DNA from: Olsenella profusa DSM 13989
Lineage (GTDB): Bacteria > Actinomycetota > Coriobacteriia > Coriobacteriales > Atopobiaceae
Length of the DNA stretch: 64,000 nucleotides
Direction of reading: 5' to 3'
NCBI RefSeq assembly: GCF_030811115.1
Contig: NZ_JAUSQK010000001.1
Location: 1,798,001 to 1,862,000 of the forward strand
Shown one piece after another: positions 43,552 through 53,035 of this stretch (position 1 is the first letter of the stretch; each line of letters opens with the position of its first letter). The position numbers and the translations under genes were made by a program. The notes below the pieces were generated by a model. That model was not told the DNA's origin, did not search any database, and saw only the letters and a program-made list of their open reading frames with translations.

Positions 43552-44682
43552 ATGGCGAAGAGCCTGTGTGTGGCCATTGCGGCCGGCGGAACCGCAGGGC
43601 ACATCAACCCAGCGCTGGCACTTGCCGAGGAACTGCGGGACCGTGGCCACGAGGTGCACTTCTTTGGCCAGGCCACCAGGCTCGAGGCGCAGCTCGTGCC
43701 CCAGGCGGGCTTCGACTTCACCCCCATACGGGTCACGGGCTTCGACCGCGCGCGTCCCTGGACGCTCGTCTCCGCCCTGTGGCGCATGCGACGCGCGCAG
43801 GCGGCCATCGGGAGGCACCTCGCCGCCACGCGCCGTCCCGACGTGGCCGTGGGCTTTGGCGCCTATGTCGAGCTTCCCCTCCTCAACTGGTGTGCCAGCC
43901 AGGGCATCCCCGTCGTGCTCCATGAGCAGAACTCCGTTCCGGGCCTCGCCAACAAGGCGCTTGCGGCCAAGGCCGCGCGCGTGTGCGTGTCGCTCCCCGT
44001 CGCCATCGACGCCTTCAGAGAGCGCGTGGGTGCCGCGACGCAGATCGTGGTCACGGGCAATCCCGTGCGCTCCAGCGTCATCAGGGCAAGCGGGGCGGCC
44101 GGGCGTGCCCACAACGACATCCCGGCCGACGCCACGCTGCTTGTGGTCTTTGGCGGCTCCTTGGGTGCGGCACACCTCAATGAGGGCGTCATCGCCCTCA
44201 AGGACGAGCTTTTGGGCCGCGAGGGGCTCTACCTCATCCACTCCACGGGCCAGAGGGACTATGACCATGTGGTGAGTGCCCTCGATCTCACGGACGAGGA
44301 GGCAGGTCGTTGGCAGGTGCGTCCCTACATCGATGCGATGGGGGAGGTCCTGGCGGCATCCGACCTGGTGCTCGCGCGCGCCGGTGCATCCTCCATCGCC
44401 GAGATCGCCGCCTTGGCGGTTCCCAGCATGCTGGTGCCCTATCCCCATGCCACGGCCGACCACCAGACCACCAATGCCACCTACCTCGTTGGGGTGGGCG
44501 CCGCGGTCATGTTGGCGGATGATCGGATCGATACGCCCGCGTTCTCCCATGAGCTGCTCTCGCTCGTGGATGATGGCGCCCGGCGCGAGGCGATGCGTGT
44601 GGCGGCACGTGGCCTCGGTCAGGATCGCGCCGCCTCCGCTCTCGCAGACCAAGTGGAGAGTGCGGCGCAGACGGCCGGGTAA
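43552..44682 (+). CDS. murG: UDP-GlcNAc:lipid I N-acetylglucosaminyltransferase
   Basis: 376 residues from the ATG at 43552 (AAGGGAG). GT28 fold with the first G-loop VAIAAGGTAGHINPALALAE, the second LLVVFGGSLGAAHLNEGVI, an HEQNSVPGLANK segment and the UDP-GlcNAc site LVLARAGASSIAEIAAL. Converts lipid I to lipid II on the inner membrane face. Four bases after the ftsW stop. Confidence 0.96.
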   Translation: MAKSLCVAIAAGGTAGHINPALALAEELRDRGHEVHFFGQATRLEAQLVPQAGFDFTPIRVTGFDRARPWTLVSALWRMRRAQAAIGRHLAATRRPDVAVGFGAYVELPLLNWCASQGIPVVLHEQNSVPGLANKALAAKAARVCVSLPVAIDAFRERVGAATQIVVTGNPVRSSVIRASGAAGRAHNDIPADATLLVVFGGSLGAAHLNEGVIALKDELLGREGLYLIHSTGQRDYDHVVSALDLTDEEAGRWQVRPYIDAMGEVLAASDLVLARAGASSIAEIAALAVPSMLVPYPHATADHQTTNATYLVGVGAAVMLADDRIDTPAFSHELLSLVDDGARREAMRVAARGLGQDRAASALADQVESAAQTAG

Positions 44683-44765
44683 GCCGATCGATGAGCTAGA
44701 GTAGTCAAGGCACAACCGAGTGCCCCTTCTCACGTTGCCATCGACTTTGGGAGGATCCCCCCATC

Positions 44766-46190
44766 ATGTCCATCACCACCTCGCAGGACTTCAAGAGCGC
44801 ACACTTCATCGGCATCGGTGGTGCGGGCATGAGCGGCATCGCGCTCGTGCTCCATGAGCGTGGCTATGCCGTGACGGGTTCCGACCTCAAGTCGTCGCGC
44901 TATGTGCGCGACCTCGAGGAGGCTGGCGTCAAGGTGTATGTCGGCCATGCGGCAGGGACCGTCGACGAGGTCGCGCCCGACGTCGTGGTCATCTCCTCGG
45001 CCATCCCCGAGACCAATCCGGAGGTCGTACGCGCTCGTGAACTGGGCATCCCCGTCTGGCCACGCGCAAAGATGCTCTCTGCGCTCTCGGATGGCGCCGA
45101 GACCATCGCCGTCGCGGGCACGCACGGCAAGACCACCACGTCATCCATGATTGCCACCATGCTCGACCACCTGGGCAGGGATCCCTCCTTCCTCATCGGG
45201 GGCATCGTGGAGGAGTACAGGACCAATGGCCGCAATGGCAACGGCGGCTACTTCGTGTGCGAGGCGGACGAGTCCGATGGCTCCTTCCTCTACCTCAACC
45301 CCAACGTGGTCGTGGTCACCAACATCGAGGCGGATCACCTGGATCACTACGGCACGCTCGAGAACATCGAGAGGACGTTCTGCAAGTTCATGGACCTCGT
45401 TGGTGACGATGGCGCCGTCATCATCAATGGAGACGTGGAGCACTATGTCGAGCTGGCCACGTCCACGGGGCGTCACGTCGTCACCTATGGCTTCGACGAG
45501 TCCTGCGACTATGTCTGCGCACGCAGGAAGGTCGTGGGTGCCCACAAGCTCGAGAGCGACCTCACCGTGCGCACGCCTGCCGGCACCAGCGTGAACGTGA
45601 GCCTCATGGCTAACCCGGGGGACCACAACATCGCCAACGCGACGGCCGCCCTTGCGGTCGCGGACGTCTGCGGCTTCGACATGGGCGAGGCCGCGTGCGC
45701 CCTCTCGCGCTTCAAGGGCGCACATCGCCGCTTCACCCACGTGGGGGACGTGGATGGCATCACCGTGGTGGACGACTATGGCCATCATCCCACGGAGATC
45801 AGGGCCACGCTCACTGCCGCCAAGGCGCTGGGCTTCCGGCGGATCGTGTGCGCGTTCCAGCCCCACCGCTACAGCCGCACCCAGGCCCTTGCCGACCAGT
45901 TTGCCACGGCCTTTGACGATGCGGACGTGCTGGTGGTCACGGAGGTCTTCTCGGCGGGGGAGACGCCCATTCCCGGCGTTTCGGGCAAGGTGGTCGCCAA
46001 CCAGGTGAGCGAGCGGGGACACGTGGCGGACGTGAGCTTTGCCGCCAACCCACGCAAGCTCGTGGAGCGCCTGCTTGCGGTGTGCCGGGAGGGCGACCTG
46101 CTCATCACCCAGGGTGCCGGCGACATCACCGCCATCGGGCCCGCCTTCATCGAGGCCAGGCACGAGGCCGACGCCGCGGCCCGGGCCTAG
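44766..46190 (+). CDS. murC: UDP-N-acetylmuramate:L-alanine ligase
   Basis: 474 residues, ATG at 44766 (GGGAGG upstream). N-terminal HFIGIGGAGMSGIALVLHER, ATP loop VAGTHGKTTTSSMIAT, VTNIEADHLDHYGTLENI, and C-terminal VVDDYGHHPTEIRATL. Adds the first amino acid of the stem peptide. Preceded by an 83-base gap, the largest inside the murF-ftsQ stretch. Confidence 0.96.
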   Translation: MSITTSQDFKSAHFIGIGGAGMSGIALVLHERGYAVTGSDLKSSRYVRDLEEAGVKVYVGHAAGTVDEVAPDVVVISSAIPETNPEVVRARELGIPVWPRAKMLSALSDGAETIAVAGTHGKTTTSSMIATMLDHLGRDPSFLIGGIVEEYRTNGRNGNGGYFVCEADESDGSFLYLNPNVVVVTNIEADHLDHYGTLENIERTFCKFMDLVGDDGAVIINGDVEHYVELATSTGRHVVTYGFDESCDYVCARRKVVGAHKLESDLTVRTPAGTSVNVSLMANPGDHNIANATAALAVADVCGFDMGEAACALSRFKGAHRRFTHVGDVDGITVVDDYGHHPTEIRATLTAAKALGFRRIVCAFQPHRYSRTQALADQFATAFDDADVLVVTEVFSAGETPIPGVSGKVVANQVSERGHVADVSFAANPRKLVERLLAVCREGDLLITQGAGDITAIGPAFIEARHEADAAARA

Positions 46191-46206
46191 GCGGCTGGAT
46201 GGGGAC

Positions 46207-47121
46207 GTGGGCATCTACAACGCATACATGACCCTCTCGGGGGCGTATGACGCGGACGTCACGCGCGACGAGCGCATGGCGCGCCGCACGACCTGCCGCA
46301 TCGGTGGGCCGGCGGCGCTCTTCTGTCACGCTCACAGCCTTCAGGCGCTCAGGAAGGTCCTTGCCGTTCTCGCACACGAGCACGTGGAGTGGGTCATCCT
46401 GGGCAAGGGGTCCAACATCCTGGTCTCAGACGGGGGCTACGATGGCTGTGTCATCGAGTTGGGGAGGGAGTTCTCGCGCATCTCGTTCGGGGACGATGGC
46501 ATCGTGACGGTGGGGGCGGCCGTTCCCCTGTCCAGGCTCGTGCGTGAGACGCTCTCGCATGAGCTTGCGGGCCTGGAGTTCTGCATTGGTATCCCGGGGA
46601 CGCTGGGCGGTGCCGTCTCGATGAACGCGGGCACGCGCCGCGACTGGATCTCGCGGTGCATCGAGAGCGTCGTCACCTGCGACCTGCACGGCATGCTGCA
46701 CCGCCTGTCGGCAGACGAGGTGGCATGGGGCTATCGCACCACGTCCATCGACCCCGCGTCGGTGATCCTCGAGGCAACGCTGCGCCTGCGGGGTGGCACC
46801 AAGAGGGACATCTCGGCTCGCATGAACGCGCTCATCGCCCACAGACAGCGCACGCAGCCCGTGGGCAGGCCCTCCTGTGGCTCCGTGTTCCGCAACCCCG
46901 CGGAGGGTTCCGCCGCGTCGCTCGTGGAGGGCTGTGGCCTCTCGGGTGCGCGCGAGGGTGCCGCCCAGGTGAGCGAGAGGCATGCCAACTTCATCATCAA
47001 CACGGGTGGAGCCACGGCTGACGACGTGATCAGGCTCATGACGCGCATGCACGACGCGGTCATGGACACGTACGGCACGGACCTCACGCCTGAGGTCAAG
47101 TTCCTGGGATTCGGGGCCTAG
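46207..47121 (+). CDS. murB: UDP-N-acetylenolpyruvoylglucosamine reductase
   Basis: 304 residues with GTG at 46207; ATG at 46228 (297 residues) is the alternative and neither has a clearly better ribosome site. FAD-binding motifs VILGKGSNILVSDGGYDG and CIGIPGTLGGAVSMNAGTR, the catalytic Ser in RPSCGSVFRNP and the C-terminal GA...VSERHANFIINTGGATADDV are intact. Type I/II subgroup not determined. Two bases before ftsQ. Confidence 0.95.
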   Translation: MGIYNAYMTLSGAYDADVTRDERMARRTTCRIGGPAALFCHAHSLQALRKVLAVLAHEHVEWVILGKGSNILVSDGGYDGCVIELGREFSRISFGDDGIVTVGAAVPLSRLVRETLSHELAGLEFCIGIPGTLGGAVSMNAGTRRDWISRCIESVVTCDLHGMLHRLSADEVAWGYRTTSIDPASVILEATLRLRGGTKRDISARMNALIAHRQRTQPVGRPSCGSVFRNPAEGSAASLVEGCGLSGAREGAAQVSERHANFIINTGGATADDVIRLMTRMHDAVMDTYGTDLTPEVKFLGFGA

Positions 47122-47122
47122 C

Positions 47123-48169
47123 ATGGCTGGCATGCGACCCACACGGCGCGGCTCCACCCCACGGCCACGTGCTGCCCCGGGCGTGAGCACGCACAGGACC
47201 AGCTCCCGCCCCACGAGGCGGGGGGGAGCGCCCAGGCGGGTGGGGCGCGTGGGCGCCCGGGGCGGCTTGCACCCGAAACGGGACCGTCGTTCCGCCAGGC
47301 GCGAGCTCACGCCCGACCGCCGCGGATCGGGTGCCGAGCGCTCCCAGAGGTATCTCCCGATACGACGCCTCATCATCGGCACCATCGTCATCGCCTCCCT
47401 TGCGCTCGTTGGGCTGCTCGCCGTGCTCATCCTCTCGTACACGCCCGTCTTCACCATCACGGGCGTCGATGCCGACGCCACCGCTCACATGGACTCCGAC
47501 TCCATCGTGCGCCTCGCCGCCGTGGATGACGGCGCGACCCTCCTCAACCTGGACGAAAGCAAGGTCACGAACAACCTGCGCAAGAATCCCTGGGTTGGGT
47601 CGGTCGAGTACGTGCGCGAGTTCCCCGATCGGCTGCGAATCGTGGTGCATGAGCGGGACATCGAGGCCATCGTGGTCATGGGCACCGGAAGCGTGGCGTG
47701 GTGCCTCGGGGCAGACGGCGTATGGGTGGAGCCCTATCCCATCGACGTGCCCGACGGCTCGTCGATGGGCGACGTGGCGCTGGGCGAGGCGCAGTCGCTG
47801 GGAGTCCTGCTGATCACCGACGTGCCGGCGTCCGTCAGTCCCGTTGCGGGCACGACGGCGACCGATTCGGTCATCACGGCCGTCAGCTCGTATCGCAATG
47901 GCTTCTCGAGTGCCATGAACGCGCAGGTCGTGAGTTATTCCGTCCCCAGCCTGGATTCGATCGCGTGTACGCTGTCGAGCGGCGTGGAGGTGTCGCTGGG
48001 GGCGCCTACGGACATCGAGGCCAAGGAGACGGCCGTGGGTGCCATCCTCGCCGCGCACGAGAACAAGGTGACGTACATCAACGTGCGTGTGCCCTCGTCA
48101 CCCACGTATAGGGCCATCGCCTCGGACGACGTGCAGGCGGGGACGGGCGCCACGGGCTCTGCGACCTAG
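47123..48169 (+). CDS. ftsQ: FtsQ/DivIB divisome protein
   Basis: 348 residues. An unusually long (~80 residues) Arg/Pro-rich cytoplasmic tail, one membrane helix (~83-107, IIGTIVIASLALVGLLAVLI), then the POTRA domain (VFTITGVDADATAHMDSDSI, NPWVGSVEYVREFPDRLRIV) and the beta domain. The C-terminal ~15 residues are Gly/Ala/Thr-rich. Scaffold of the FtsQLB complex. End of the tight murF-ftsQ series; a 550-base gap precedes ftsZ. Confidence 0.92.
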   Translation: MAGMRPTRRGSTPRPRAAPGVSTHRTSSRPTRRGGAPRRVGRVGARGGLHPKRDRRSARRELTPDRRGSGAERSQRYLPIRRLIIGTIVIASLALVGLLAVLILSYTPVFTITGVDADATAHMDSDSIVRLAAVDDGATLLNLDESKVTNNLRKNPWVGSVEYVREFPDRLRIVVHERDIEAIVVMGTGSVAWCLGADGVWVEPYPIDVPDGSSMGDVALGEAQSLGVLLITDVPASVSPVAGTTATDSVITAVSSYRNGFSSAMNAQVVSYSVPSLDSIACTLSSGVEVSLGAPTDIEAKETAVGAILAAHENKVTYINVRVPSSPTYRAIASDDVQAGTGATGSAT

Positions 48170-48719
48170 GGGACGTACGGCTGTGGGGTGTCGGGGCCGT
48201 GCGCATGTGACGTGCAGTCGAAGTCAGAGACCCACAGGCAGATGGCTTGCCGCCTCTGCAAGCACCGAGCTGCCCTCCCCACATAGTGAGGAGGGCTCGG
48301 GGGAGGGGCGCGTCCACCGAGCCATGCGCCATCCCTGTCCCTCGGATGCTCGCAAACTCTAACCCTCAAGGCCTGCCTGAGGGACTCAAGGGTTCTAAAA
48401 ACAGGACTCTACCTGCTGACTTCATGGAACGAACAAATTTGACAGCACAAGGGCCTCCGGTGTGCAAACATGACGCGCCTTGTATAAGCCATAGGGTTCT
48501 ACCTGAGGTTTAGGGTTGCTCATCCAGCATGTTGGCTGCGCGATTCACAGGCGGGAAGGTTCGTTGCACACGAAGTAAGGTCAAACCATGAAGTCGAAGA
48601 CAAAGGCGCGCCGTCTCGATGTCGAAGCCAACCGTGGCTTTGCCACCAAGCAGGGGCTGGCGAGTGTCCAGGGGGCAGAGGCGGCCGTCTCCGCTGCCGG
48701 CGCCGAGCAAGGAGGAGCA
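48170..48719. other. ftsQ-ftsZ intergenic/leader region
   Basis: Contains a hairpin GCCCTCC-CAC / GTG-GGAGGGC (48272-48296) after ftsQ and a second structured segment with CCCTCA (48363-48368) / TGAGGG (48378-48383). It has direct repeats of AGGGTTCTA (48389 and 48493) and TCTACCTG (48408 and 48498). TTGACA (48439-48444) and TATAAG (48483-48488) are promoter-like words but are not correctly spaced with each other. An in-frame ATG at 48588 could extend ftsZ by 44 residues. Confidence 0.45.
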
Positions 48720-49844
48720 ATGATGGACAACGACATTCCGAGCAACTACATGGCCGTCATCAAGGTGGTGGGCGTAGGCGGTGGCGGCACCAATGCCGTC
48801 AACCGCATGATCGAGGAGGGCATCCGCGGCGTCGAGTTCGTTGCCATCAACACCGATGCGCAGGCCCTCGCCATCTCCGATGCCGACATCAAGGTGCACA
48901 TTGGCCAGGACATCACGCGCGGCCTGGGCGCAGGTGCCAACTCCGAGGTGGGCGCCGAGGCGGCCGAGGACTCGCATGATGAGATCAAGCAGGCCCTTGC
49001 CGGTGCCGACATGGTCTTCATCACCGCGGGCGAGGGTGGTGGCACCGGCACCGGTGCCGCTCCCGTCGTTGCCGACATCGCCAAGAACGATGTGGGCGCC
49101 CTGACGGTCGGCGTCGTCACCAAGCCGTTCTCGTTCGAGGGACGTCCTCGCTCCAACCGTGCCGCCGATGGCATCCAGTCGCTCTCCGAGAGCGTCGATG
49201 CCCTCATCGTGATTCCCAATGATCGCCTGCTCGACCTCTCCGAGAAGAAGACCTCCTTCCTCGAGGCGTTCCGCATGGCGGATGACGTGCTGTGCAAGGG
49301 CACCCAGGGCATCACTGACCTCATCACGGTCCCGGGCCTCATCAACCTCGACTTTGCGGACGTCTGCACCATCATGCGCGGTGCCGGCACCGCCATGATG
49401 GGCGTGGGTACCGCCTCTGGCGACAACCGCGCCACCGATGCCGCCGAGGAGGCCATCGCCAGCCGCCTGCTGGAGAACTCCATCGATGGGGCCACACGCG
49501 TGCTGCTCTCCATCGCCGGCAACAAGGACCTGGGCATCCAGGAGATCAATGACGCCGCTGACGTCGTTGCCAAGAACGTCGACCCCGAGGCCAACATCAT
49601 CTTCGGCACGGTCGTCGATGAGAGCCTGGGCGACCAGGTGCGCGTCACCGTCATAGCCACGGGCTTCAAGGATGCCAACATCCAGCAGCCACTGCCCACG
49701 CTCTCCGCGGATCGCTCCCGTAGCGCCAGCCGTCCCGCTGCGCCCGCCTCCAAGGCCCGCACGTCCAGCCCCTCGTCCTCCAATCAGAATGGCGAGAACA
49801 AGGAGTTCGACATTCCCGAGTTCCTCAAGCGGAGCCGCATCTAG
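48720..49844 (+). CDS. ftsZ: cell division protein FtsZ
   Basis: 374 residues from the ATG at 48720, preceded by a perfect AAGGAGGAG; the next codon is also ATG. The same frame is open up to ATG 48588 (AAGG upstream), which would add 44 Ala/Gly-rich residues not typical of FtsZ. GTPase motifs: [18 protein letters not shown], the tubulin signature [18 protein letters not shown] and NIDFAD-type loop [11 protein letters not shown]. The linker is short and the C-terminal peptide [13 protein letters not shown], which binds SepF and other partners, is intact. Forms the Z-ring; ftsA is absent from the window, so SepF is the likely membrane anchor. Confidence 0.97.
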   Translation: MMDNDIPSNYMAVIKVVGVGGGGTNAVNRMIEEGIRGVEFVAINTDAQALAISDADIKVHIGQDITRGLGAGANSEVGAEAAEDSHDEIKQALAGADMVFITAGEGGGTGTGAAPVVADIAKNDVGALTVGVVTKPFSFEGRPRSNRAADGIQSLSESVDALIVIPNDRLLDLSEKKTSFLEAFRMADDVLCKGTQGITDLITVPGLINLDFADVCTIMRGAGTAMMGVGTASGDNRATDAAEEAIASRLLENSIDGATRVLLSIAGNKDLGIQEINDAADVVAKNVDPEANIIFGTVVDESLGDQVRVTVIATGFKDANIQQPLPTLSADRSRSASRPAAPASKARTSSPSSSNQNGENKEFDIPEFLKRSRI

Positions 49845-49845
49845 C

Positions 49846-50649
49846 ATGTGCTCCATGCTGCGTGAGCGACACGGCGGGCATGGTGTGACCCTACTTGGCG
49901 GGACCGACCGCCCAAGTGGGGTCACGCTTGCATTCACCGAGCGTGCGGGAGGGGTCTCGACAGGGGCGTGGTCCTCGCTCAACCTGGGCTCGGCCTGCGG
50001 CGACGATTCGGCGCATGTGGCCGAGAACCGTCGTCGCGCGCTCGAGGCCATGGGGTTTGCCGGTGGCCTCGGGCGGCTGGTTGTTCCGCGCCAGGTGCAC
50101 GGTGACCATGTGGTGTGCGTCACCGCGAATGACGACGCGTCTGTCGCGCGGGCACGCGAGGAGGCCGCGGCTGGTGCCGATGCCATCGTCTGCACCGTGT
50201 CCGACGTCGCCGTGATGCTGTGCTTTGCGGACTGCGTCCCCGTGGTGCTGACCGCTCCTGATGGCTACGCCGTCGTGCATTCGGGTTGGAGGGGAACGCT
50301 CAGGCGCATCGCCGCGACCGCGCTTGCCAGGCTGTGCGAGCGGTCGGGCGCCGCACCCCAGGACGCGCGCGCCTACATCGGACCCCACATCATGGGAGAG
50401 GACTACGAGGTGTCCGCGGAGCTGCTCGATCGGTTCGTGGGAAAGTTCGGCCCGCGGGCCCGCGCCAGCGAGCGCCATCTCGATCTGGGGGCCTGCGTCC
50501 GCACGGCCCTCGTGGACGCGGGGCTCCCGCAGTCGGCCATCGAGGGCACGGGCATCTCCACGCCCCGGGCTACCGACCGCTTCTATTCGTACCGAGCGGA
50601 GCGGGGTGCCTGTGGCAGGCATGCGGCCGTTGCCTTCAGGGAAGGGTAG
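49846..50649 (+). CDS. pgeF: peptidoglycan editing factor PgeF (YfiH/laccase-domain family)
   Basis: 267 residues from the ATG at 49846, one base after the ftsZ stop (ATG 49855 also possible). Metal-site motifs: RQVHGDHVV, CFADCVPVVL (Cys ligand) and VVHSGWRGTLRRIA (His ligand), plus YIGPHIMGEDYEV. Family members have purine nucleoside phosphorylase/adenosine deaminase activity, and in E. coli the protein removes mis-incorporated residues in peptidoglycan precursors. Its place after ftsZ is the standard Gram-positive arrangement. Confidence 0.92.
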   Translation: MCSMLRERHGGHGVTLLGGTDRPSGVTLAFTERAGGVSTGAWSSLNLGSACGDDSAHVAENRRRALEAMGFAGGLGRLVVPRQVHGDHVVCVTANDDASVARAREEAAAGADAIVCTVSDVAVMLCFADCVPVVLTAPDGYAVVHSGWRGTLRRIAATALARLCERSGAAPQDARAYIGPHIMGEDYEVSAELLDRFVGKFGPRARASERHLDLGACVRTALVDAGLPQSAIEGTGISTPRATDRFYSYRAERGACGRHAAVAFREG

Positions 50650-50653
50650 GGTG

Positions 50654-51388
50654 ATGAACATGGCAGACAGTCCGGAGGGCTATGATGCCTTCCTACGTGA
50701 GCGACGGGCCCAGATCATGGGCCGCATCGCCGATGCCGCCCGGCGCTCGGGTCGGAGCGCGGGGGACGTCGCGACCCTCGCCGTCTCGAAGACGGTCGGT
50801 CCGGACGAGGTCTTTCGGGCCTGGCAGGCGGGATGGCGCGCCTTTGGGGAGAACCGCCCGCAGGAACTCAAGCGCAAGCTGGCCGGCGTGGCGGCACATC
50901 CCGAGATGGCCTCCGTTCGCTTCGACATGATCGGCAACCTGCAGACCAACAAGATCAACCAGGTCATCGGTAACGTCGCGCTCATCCATTCGGTCTCCTC
51001 GGAGCATCTTGCCTCGTCCATCTCCAAGCGTGCCCGGGCTCGTGGGCTCACGTGCGACGTGCTGCTGGAGGTCAACGTGAGTGGGGAGCAGTCCAAGGGC
51101 GGGTTCTCTCCCGATGAGGTCACGGCGGCCATGGACGCGCTCATGTCGCTTGAGGGCATCGCGATCTGTGGCCTCATGACGATGGCACCGGCTCACCAGC
51201 CGGACCGGGCACGCAGGACCTTCTCGGGCCTGCGCGAGCTGGCGGAACGGCTGCGGGGTGAGACGGGCCTCGCGCTCGATGTGCTCTCGTGTGGGATGAG
51301 CGACGACTTCCCCATCGCCATCGAGGAGGGGTCGACGCTGGTGCGGCTTGGCAGGGTCGTGTTCAGCGATGGATACCGGCTGGGATAG
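50654..51388 (+). CDS. YggS/PLPBP-family pyridoxal-phosphate homeostasis protein
   Basis: 244 residues from ATG 50654. The PLP lysine lies in TLAVSKTVGPDEV, with the strands FGENRPQELKRKL, FDMIGNLQTNKINQVIG and a C-terminal LSCGMSDDFPIAIEEGSTLV that binds the phosphate. Single-domain TIM-barrel fold without known catalysis; it buffers PLP. Conserved neighbour of sepF in actinobacteria and firmicutes. Confidence 0.94.
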   Translation: MNMADSPEGYDAFLRERRAQIMGRIADAARRSGRSAGDVATLAVSKTVGPDEVFRAWQAGWRAFGENRPQELKRKLAGVAAHPEMASVRFDMIGNLQTNKINQVIGNVALIHSVSSEHLASSISKRARARGLTCDVLLEVNVSGEQSKGGFSPDEVTAAMDALMSLEGIAICGLMTMAPAHQPDRARRTFSGLRELAERLRGETGLALDVLSCGMSDDFPIAIEEGSTLVRLGRVVFSDGYRLG

Positions 51389-51436
51389 AATTAGTCACGA
51401 GGAGGGTGCCGCACCGCGGCAAGGAAGGTGGGAACC

Positions 51437-52207
51437 ATGGGATTCTTCGACAACCTCAGGGATAGGCTCCATCCGCAGGATGACGGCTACTATGATGACG
51501 ACGAGTACGACGAGTACTACGACGAGGGATCCGATGCGCGCCCCGCGAGGCGGGGTGTCGCGTCGCCGGACCCTGGCACGTCCGGTGTCTTGGGCAACAC
51601 CCGTCGCCCCGAGGCCGAGAGCGTCTCCGTCTACACGCGCTCCGGCAGGCCTGTGGACAACAACCGTGGCGGCGGCTCGTATGCCCAGCAGGCGGAGGGC
51701 TATCGCCCCGCCGCACCAGCCCGCCGTGCCCCCGAGCGCGAGTATGCTCCGCGCGAGCGCGAATACAGCCGCCGCAATGACTACAACAACGCCTATGGCG
51801 CGGGTGGCTACACCCAGGAGGAGACCGCGCCCGTCGCCTCCCACGGCGCATCCGTGCTGGGTAACACCACCGATGGCAGTACCCCCGCCGACATCGGCCT
51901 CAAGCCCATCCCGCGCCAGAGCACCTCGGGCAAGCTCCCGCCCTATGTGCTCAAGCCCGCATCGTACGATGATGTCCAGATGGTGGTGCGCCGCGTGCGC
52001 ACCGGCCAGCCCGTCGTGCTTGCCTTCAAGAACACCAACATCGACACCGCCAAGCGCATCCTCGACTTCTGCTTCGGGCTGTCCTGCGGCATCTCTGGCT
52101 CCGTGGAGGAGCTGGGCGACCGCGTGTTCGCCGTCATCCCCCAGGGCATCGAGCTCTCGCAGACCGACGTCGACAAGCTCGTGCAGGACGGAACCATCGA
52201 GAGGTAG
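51437..52207 (+). CDS. sepF: cell division protein SepF
   Basis: 256 residues from the ATG at 51437 (GGAAGGTGGG). The N-terminal amphipathic membrane-targeting helix MGFFDNLRDRL is followed by an acidic Asp/Tyr-rich stretch and a long Arg/Ala/Pro low-complexity linker (~40-165). The conserved dimerisation domain (~168-250) contains PASYDDVQMVVRRVRTGQPV, LDFCFGLSCGISGSVEELGD and RVFAVIPQGIELS. Anchors FtsZ to the membrane where FtsA is absent. The linker makes it longer than the ~150-residue Bacillus protein. Confidence 0.94.
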   Translation: MGFFDNLRDRLHPQDDGYYDDDEYDEYYDEGSDARPARRGVASPDPGTSGVLGNTRRPEAESVSVYTRSGRPVDNNRGGGSYAQQAEGYRPAAPARRAPEREYAPREREYSRRNDYNNAYGAGGYTQEETAPVASHGASVLGNTTDGSTPADIGLKPIPRQSTSGKLPPYVLKPASYDDVQMVVRRVRTGQPVVLAFKNTNIDTAKRILDFCFGLSCGISGSVEELGDRVFAVIPQGIELSQTDVDKLVQDGTIER

Positions 52208-52210
52208 GAC

Positions 52211-53032
52211 ATGCCCCCTTCCACAGAGAAGACCATTGCCGTTCTGGGTGCCGGTGCGATGGGCGGCTCCATCGCCCGGGGCCTGGTGGCGTCCCACACC
52301 GTTGATGCCGCGCACGTGCTTGCGTGCGACCCCAGCCAGGACAGGCTGGACAGCCTGGCGCTCCTGGGCATCCAGACCTTCGCAAGTGCCCAGGACATGC
52401 TCGCGGGTAGCCTCGACGTGCTCGTCGTGGCCGTGAAGCCCCAGGTGCTTCCTGCCGTGCTCGAGGACGTCGCGGACAAGTTGGAGGACAGGCTCGTGAT
52501 CTCCATAGCCGCTGGCGTCTCGCTCGAGACGCTCACGGAGCTCGTGCCCAGCGCCCGCCTCGTGCGCGCCCTGCCCAACCTGCCGGTGCAGGTGCTCTCG
52601 GGCGCCACGGCCCTCTGCCTGGGCGACACGGCCACCCCACAGGACGGGGAGCTCGCCGTTGCGCTGTTCTCGTGCCTGGGCTCTGCCCATGTGATGCGCG
52701 AGGATCAGCTGGACGCCGAGGGCGCCGTCGTGAGCTGTGGTCCCGCCTACGTGGCGCTCTTTGCCGACCTCATGGTGCGCGCCGCCGTCGAGCACGGCAT
52801 GACGGCCCCTGCCGCCCGCGAGATGGTGCTTTCCACCATCTGTGGCGTCTCACGGCAGCTGCTGGGGTCGGGCGATCATCCGCGCGCCTATATGGAGCGC
52901 GTGACCTCGCCTGGCGGTACGACCGCCGCTGGCCTGCGCGCCATGGAGCCCATCCTGTTCGATGCCATCGAACGGGGCGTGGACGCAGCGCTCGAGCGCA
53001 CGGGCCAGCTGGCCGACAAGGGGAGGGCATAG
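52211..53032 (+). CDS. proC: pyrroline-5-carboxylate reductase
   Basis: 273 residues. NAD(P)H site TIAVLGAGAMGGSIARGL, then VVAVKPQVLPAVLED, the substrate segment VRALPNLPVQVLSGATAL and the C-terminal signature VTSPGGTTAAGLRAM. Last step of proline synthesis. It sits between sepF and the yggT-type gene, as in many Gram-positive dcw clusters. Confidence 0.96.
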   Translation: MPPSTEKTIAVLGAGAMGGSIARGLVASHTVDAAHVLACDPSQDRLDSLALLGIQTFASAQDMLAGSLDVLVVAVKPQVLPAVLEDVADKLEDRLVISIAAGVSLETLTELVPSARLVRALPNLPVQVLSGATALCLGDTATPQDGELAVALFSCLGSAHVMREDQLDAEGAVVSCGPAYVALFADLMVRAAVEHGMTAPAAREMVLSTICGVSRQLLGSGDHPRAYMERVTSPGGTTAAGLRAMEPILFDAIERGVDAALERTGQLADKGRA

Positions 53033-53035
53033 CCC

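Noticed and set aside
40863-43829. 988-codon minus-strand open frame opposite murD, ftsW and murG
   Set aside because: Antisense shadow of high-GC genes; the translation is His/Arg/Gly-rich with no domain, and the plus strand holds clear cell-wall genes.
48439-48488. TTGACA (48439) and TATAAG (48483) as an ftsZ promoter
   Set aside because: The two words are 38 bases apart and neither has a good partner at 16-18 bases, so I do not call a promoter.
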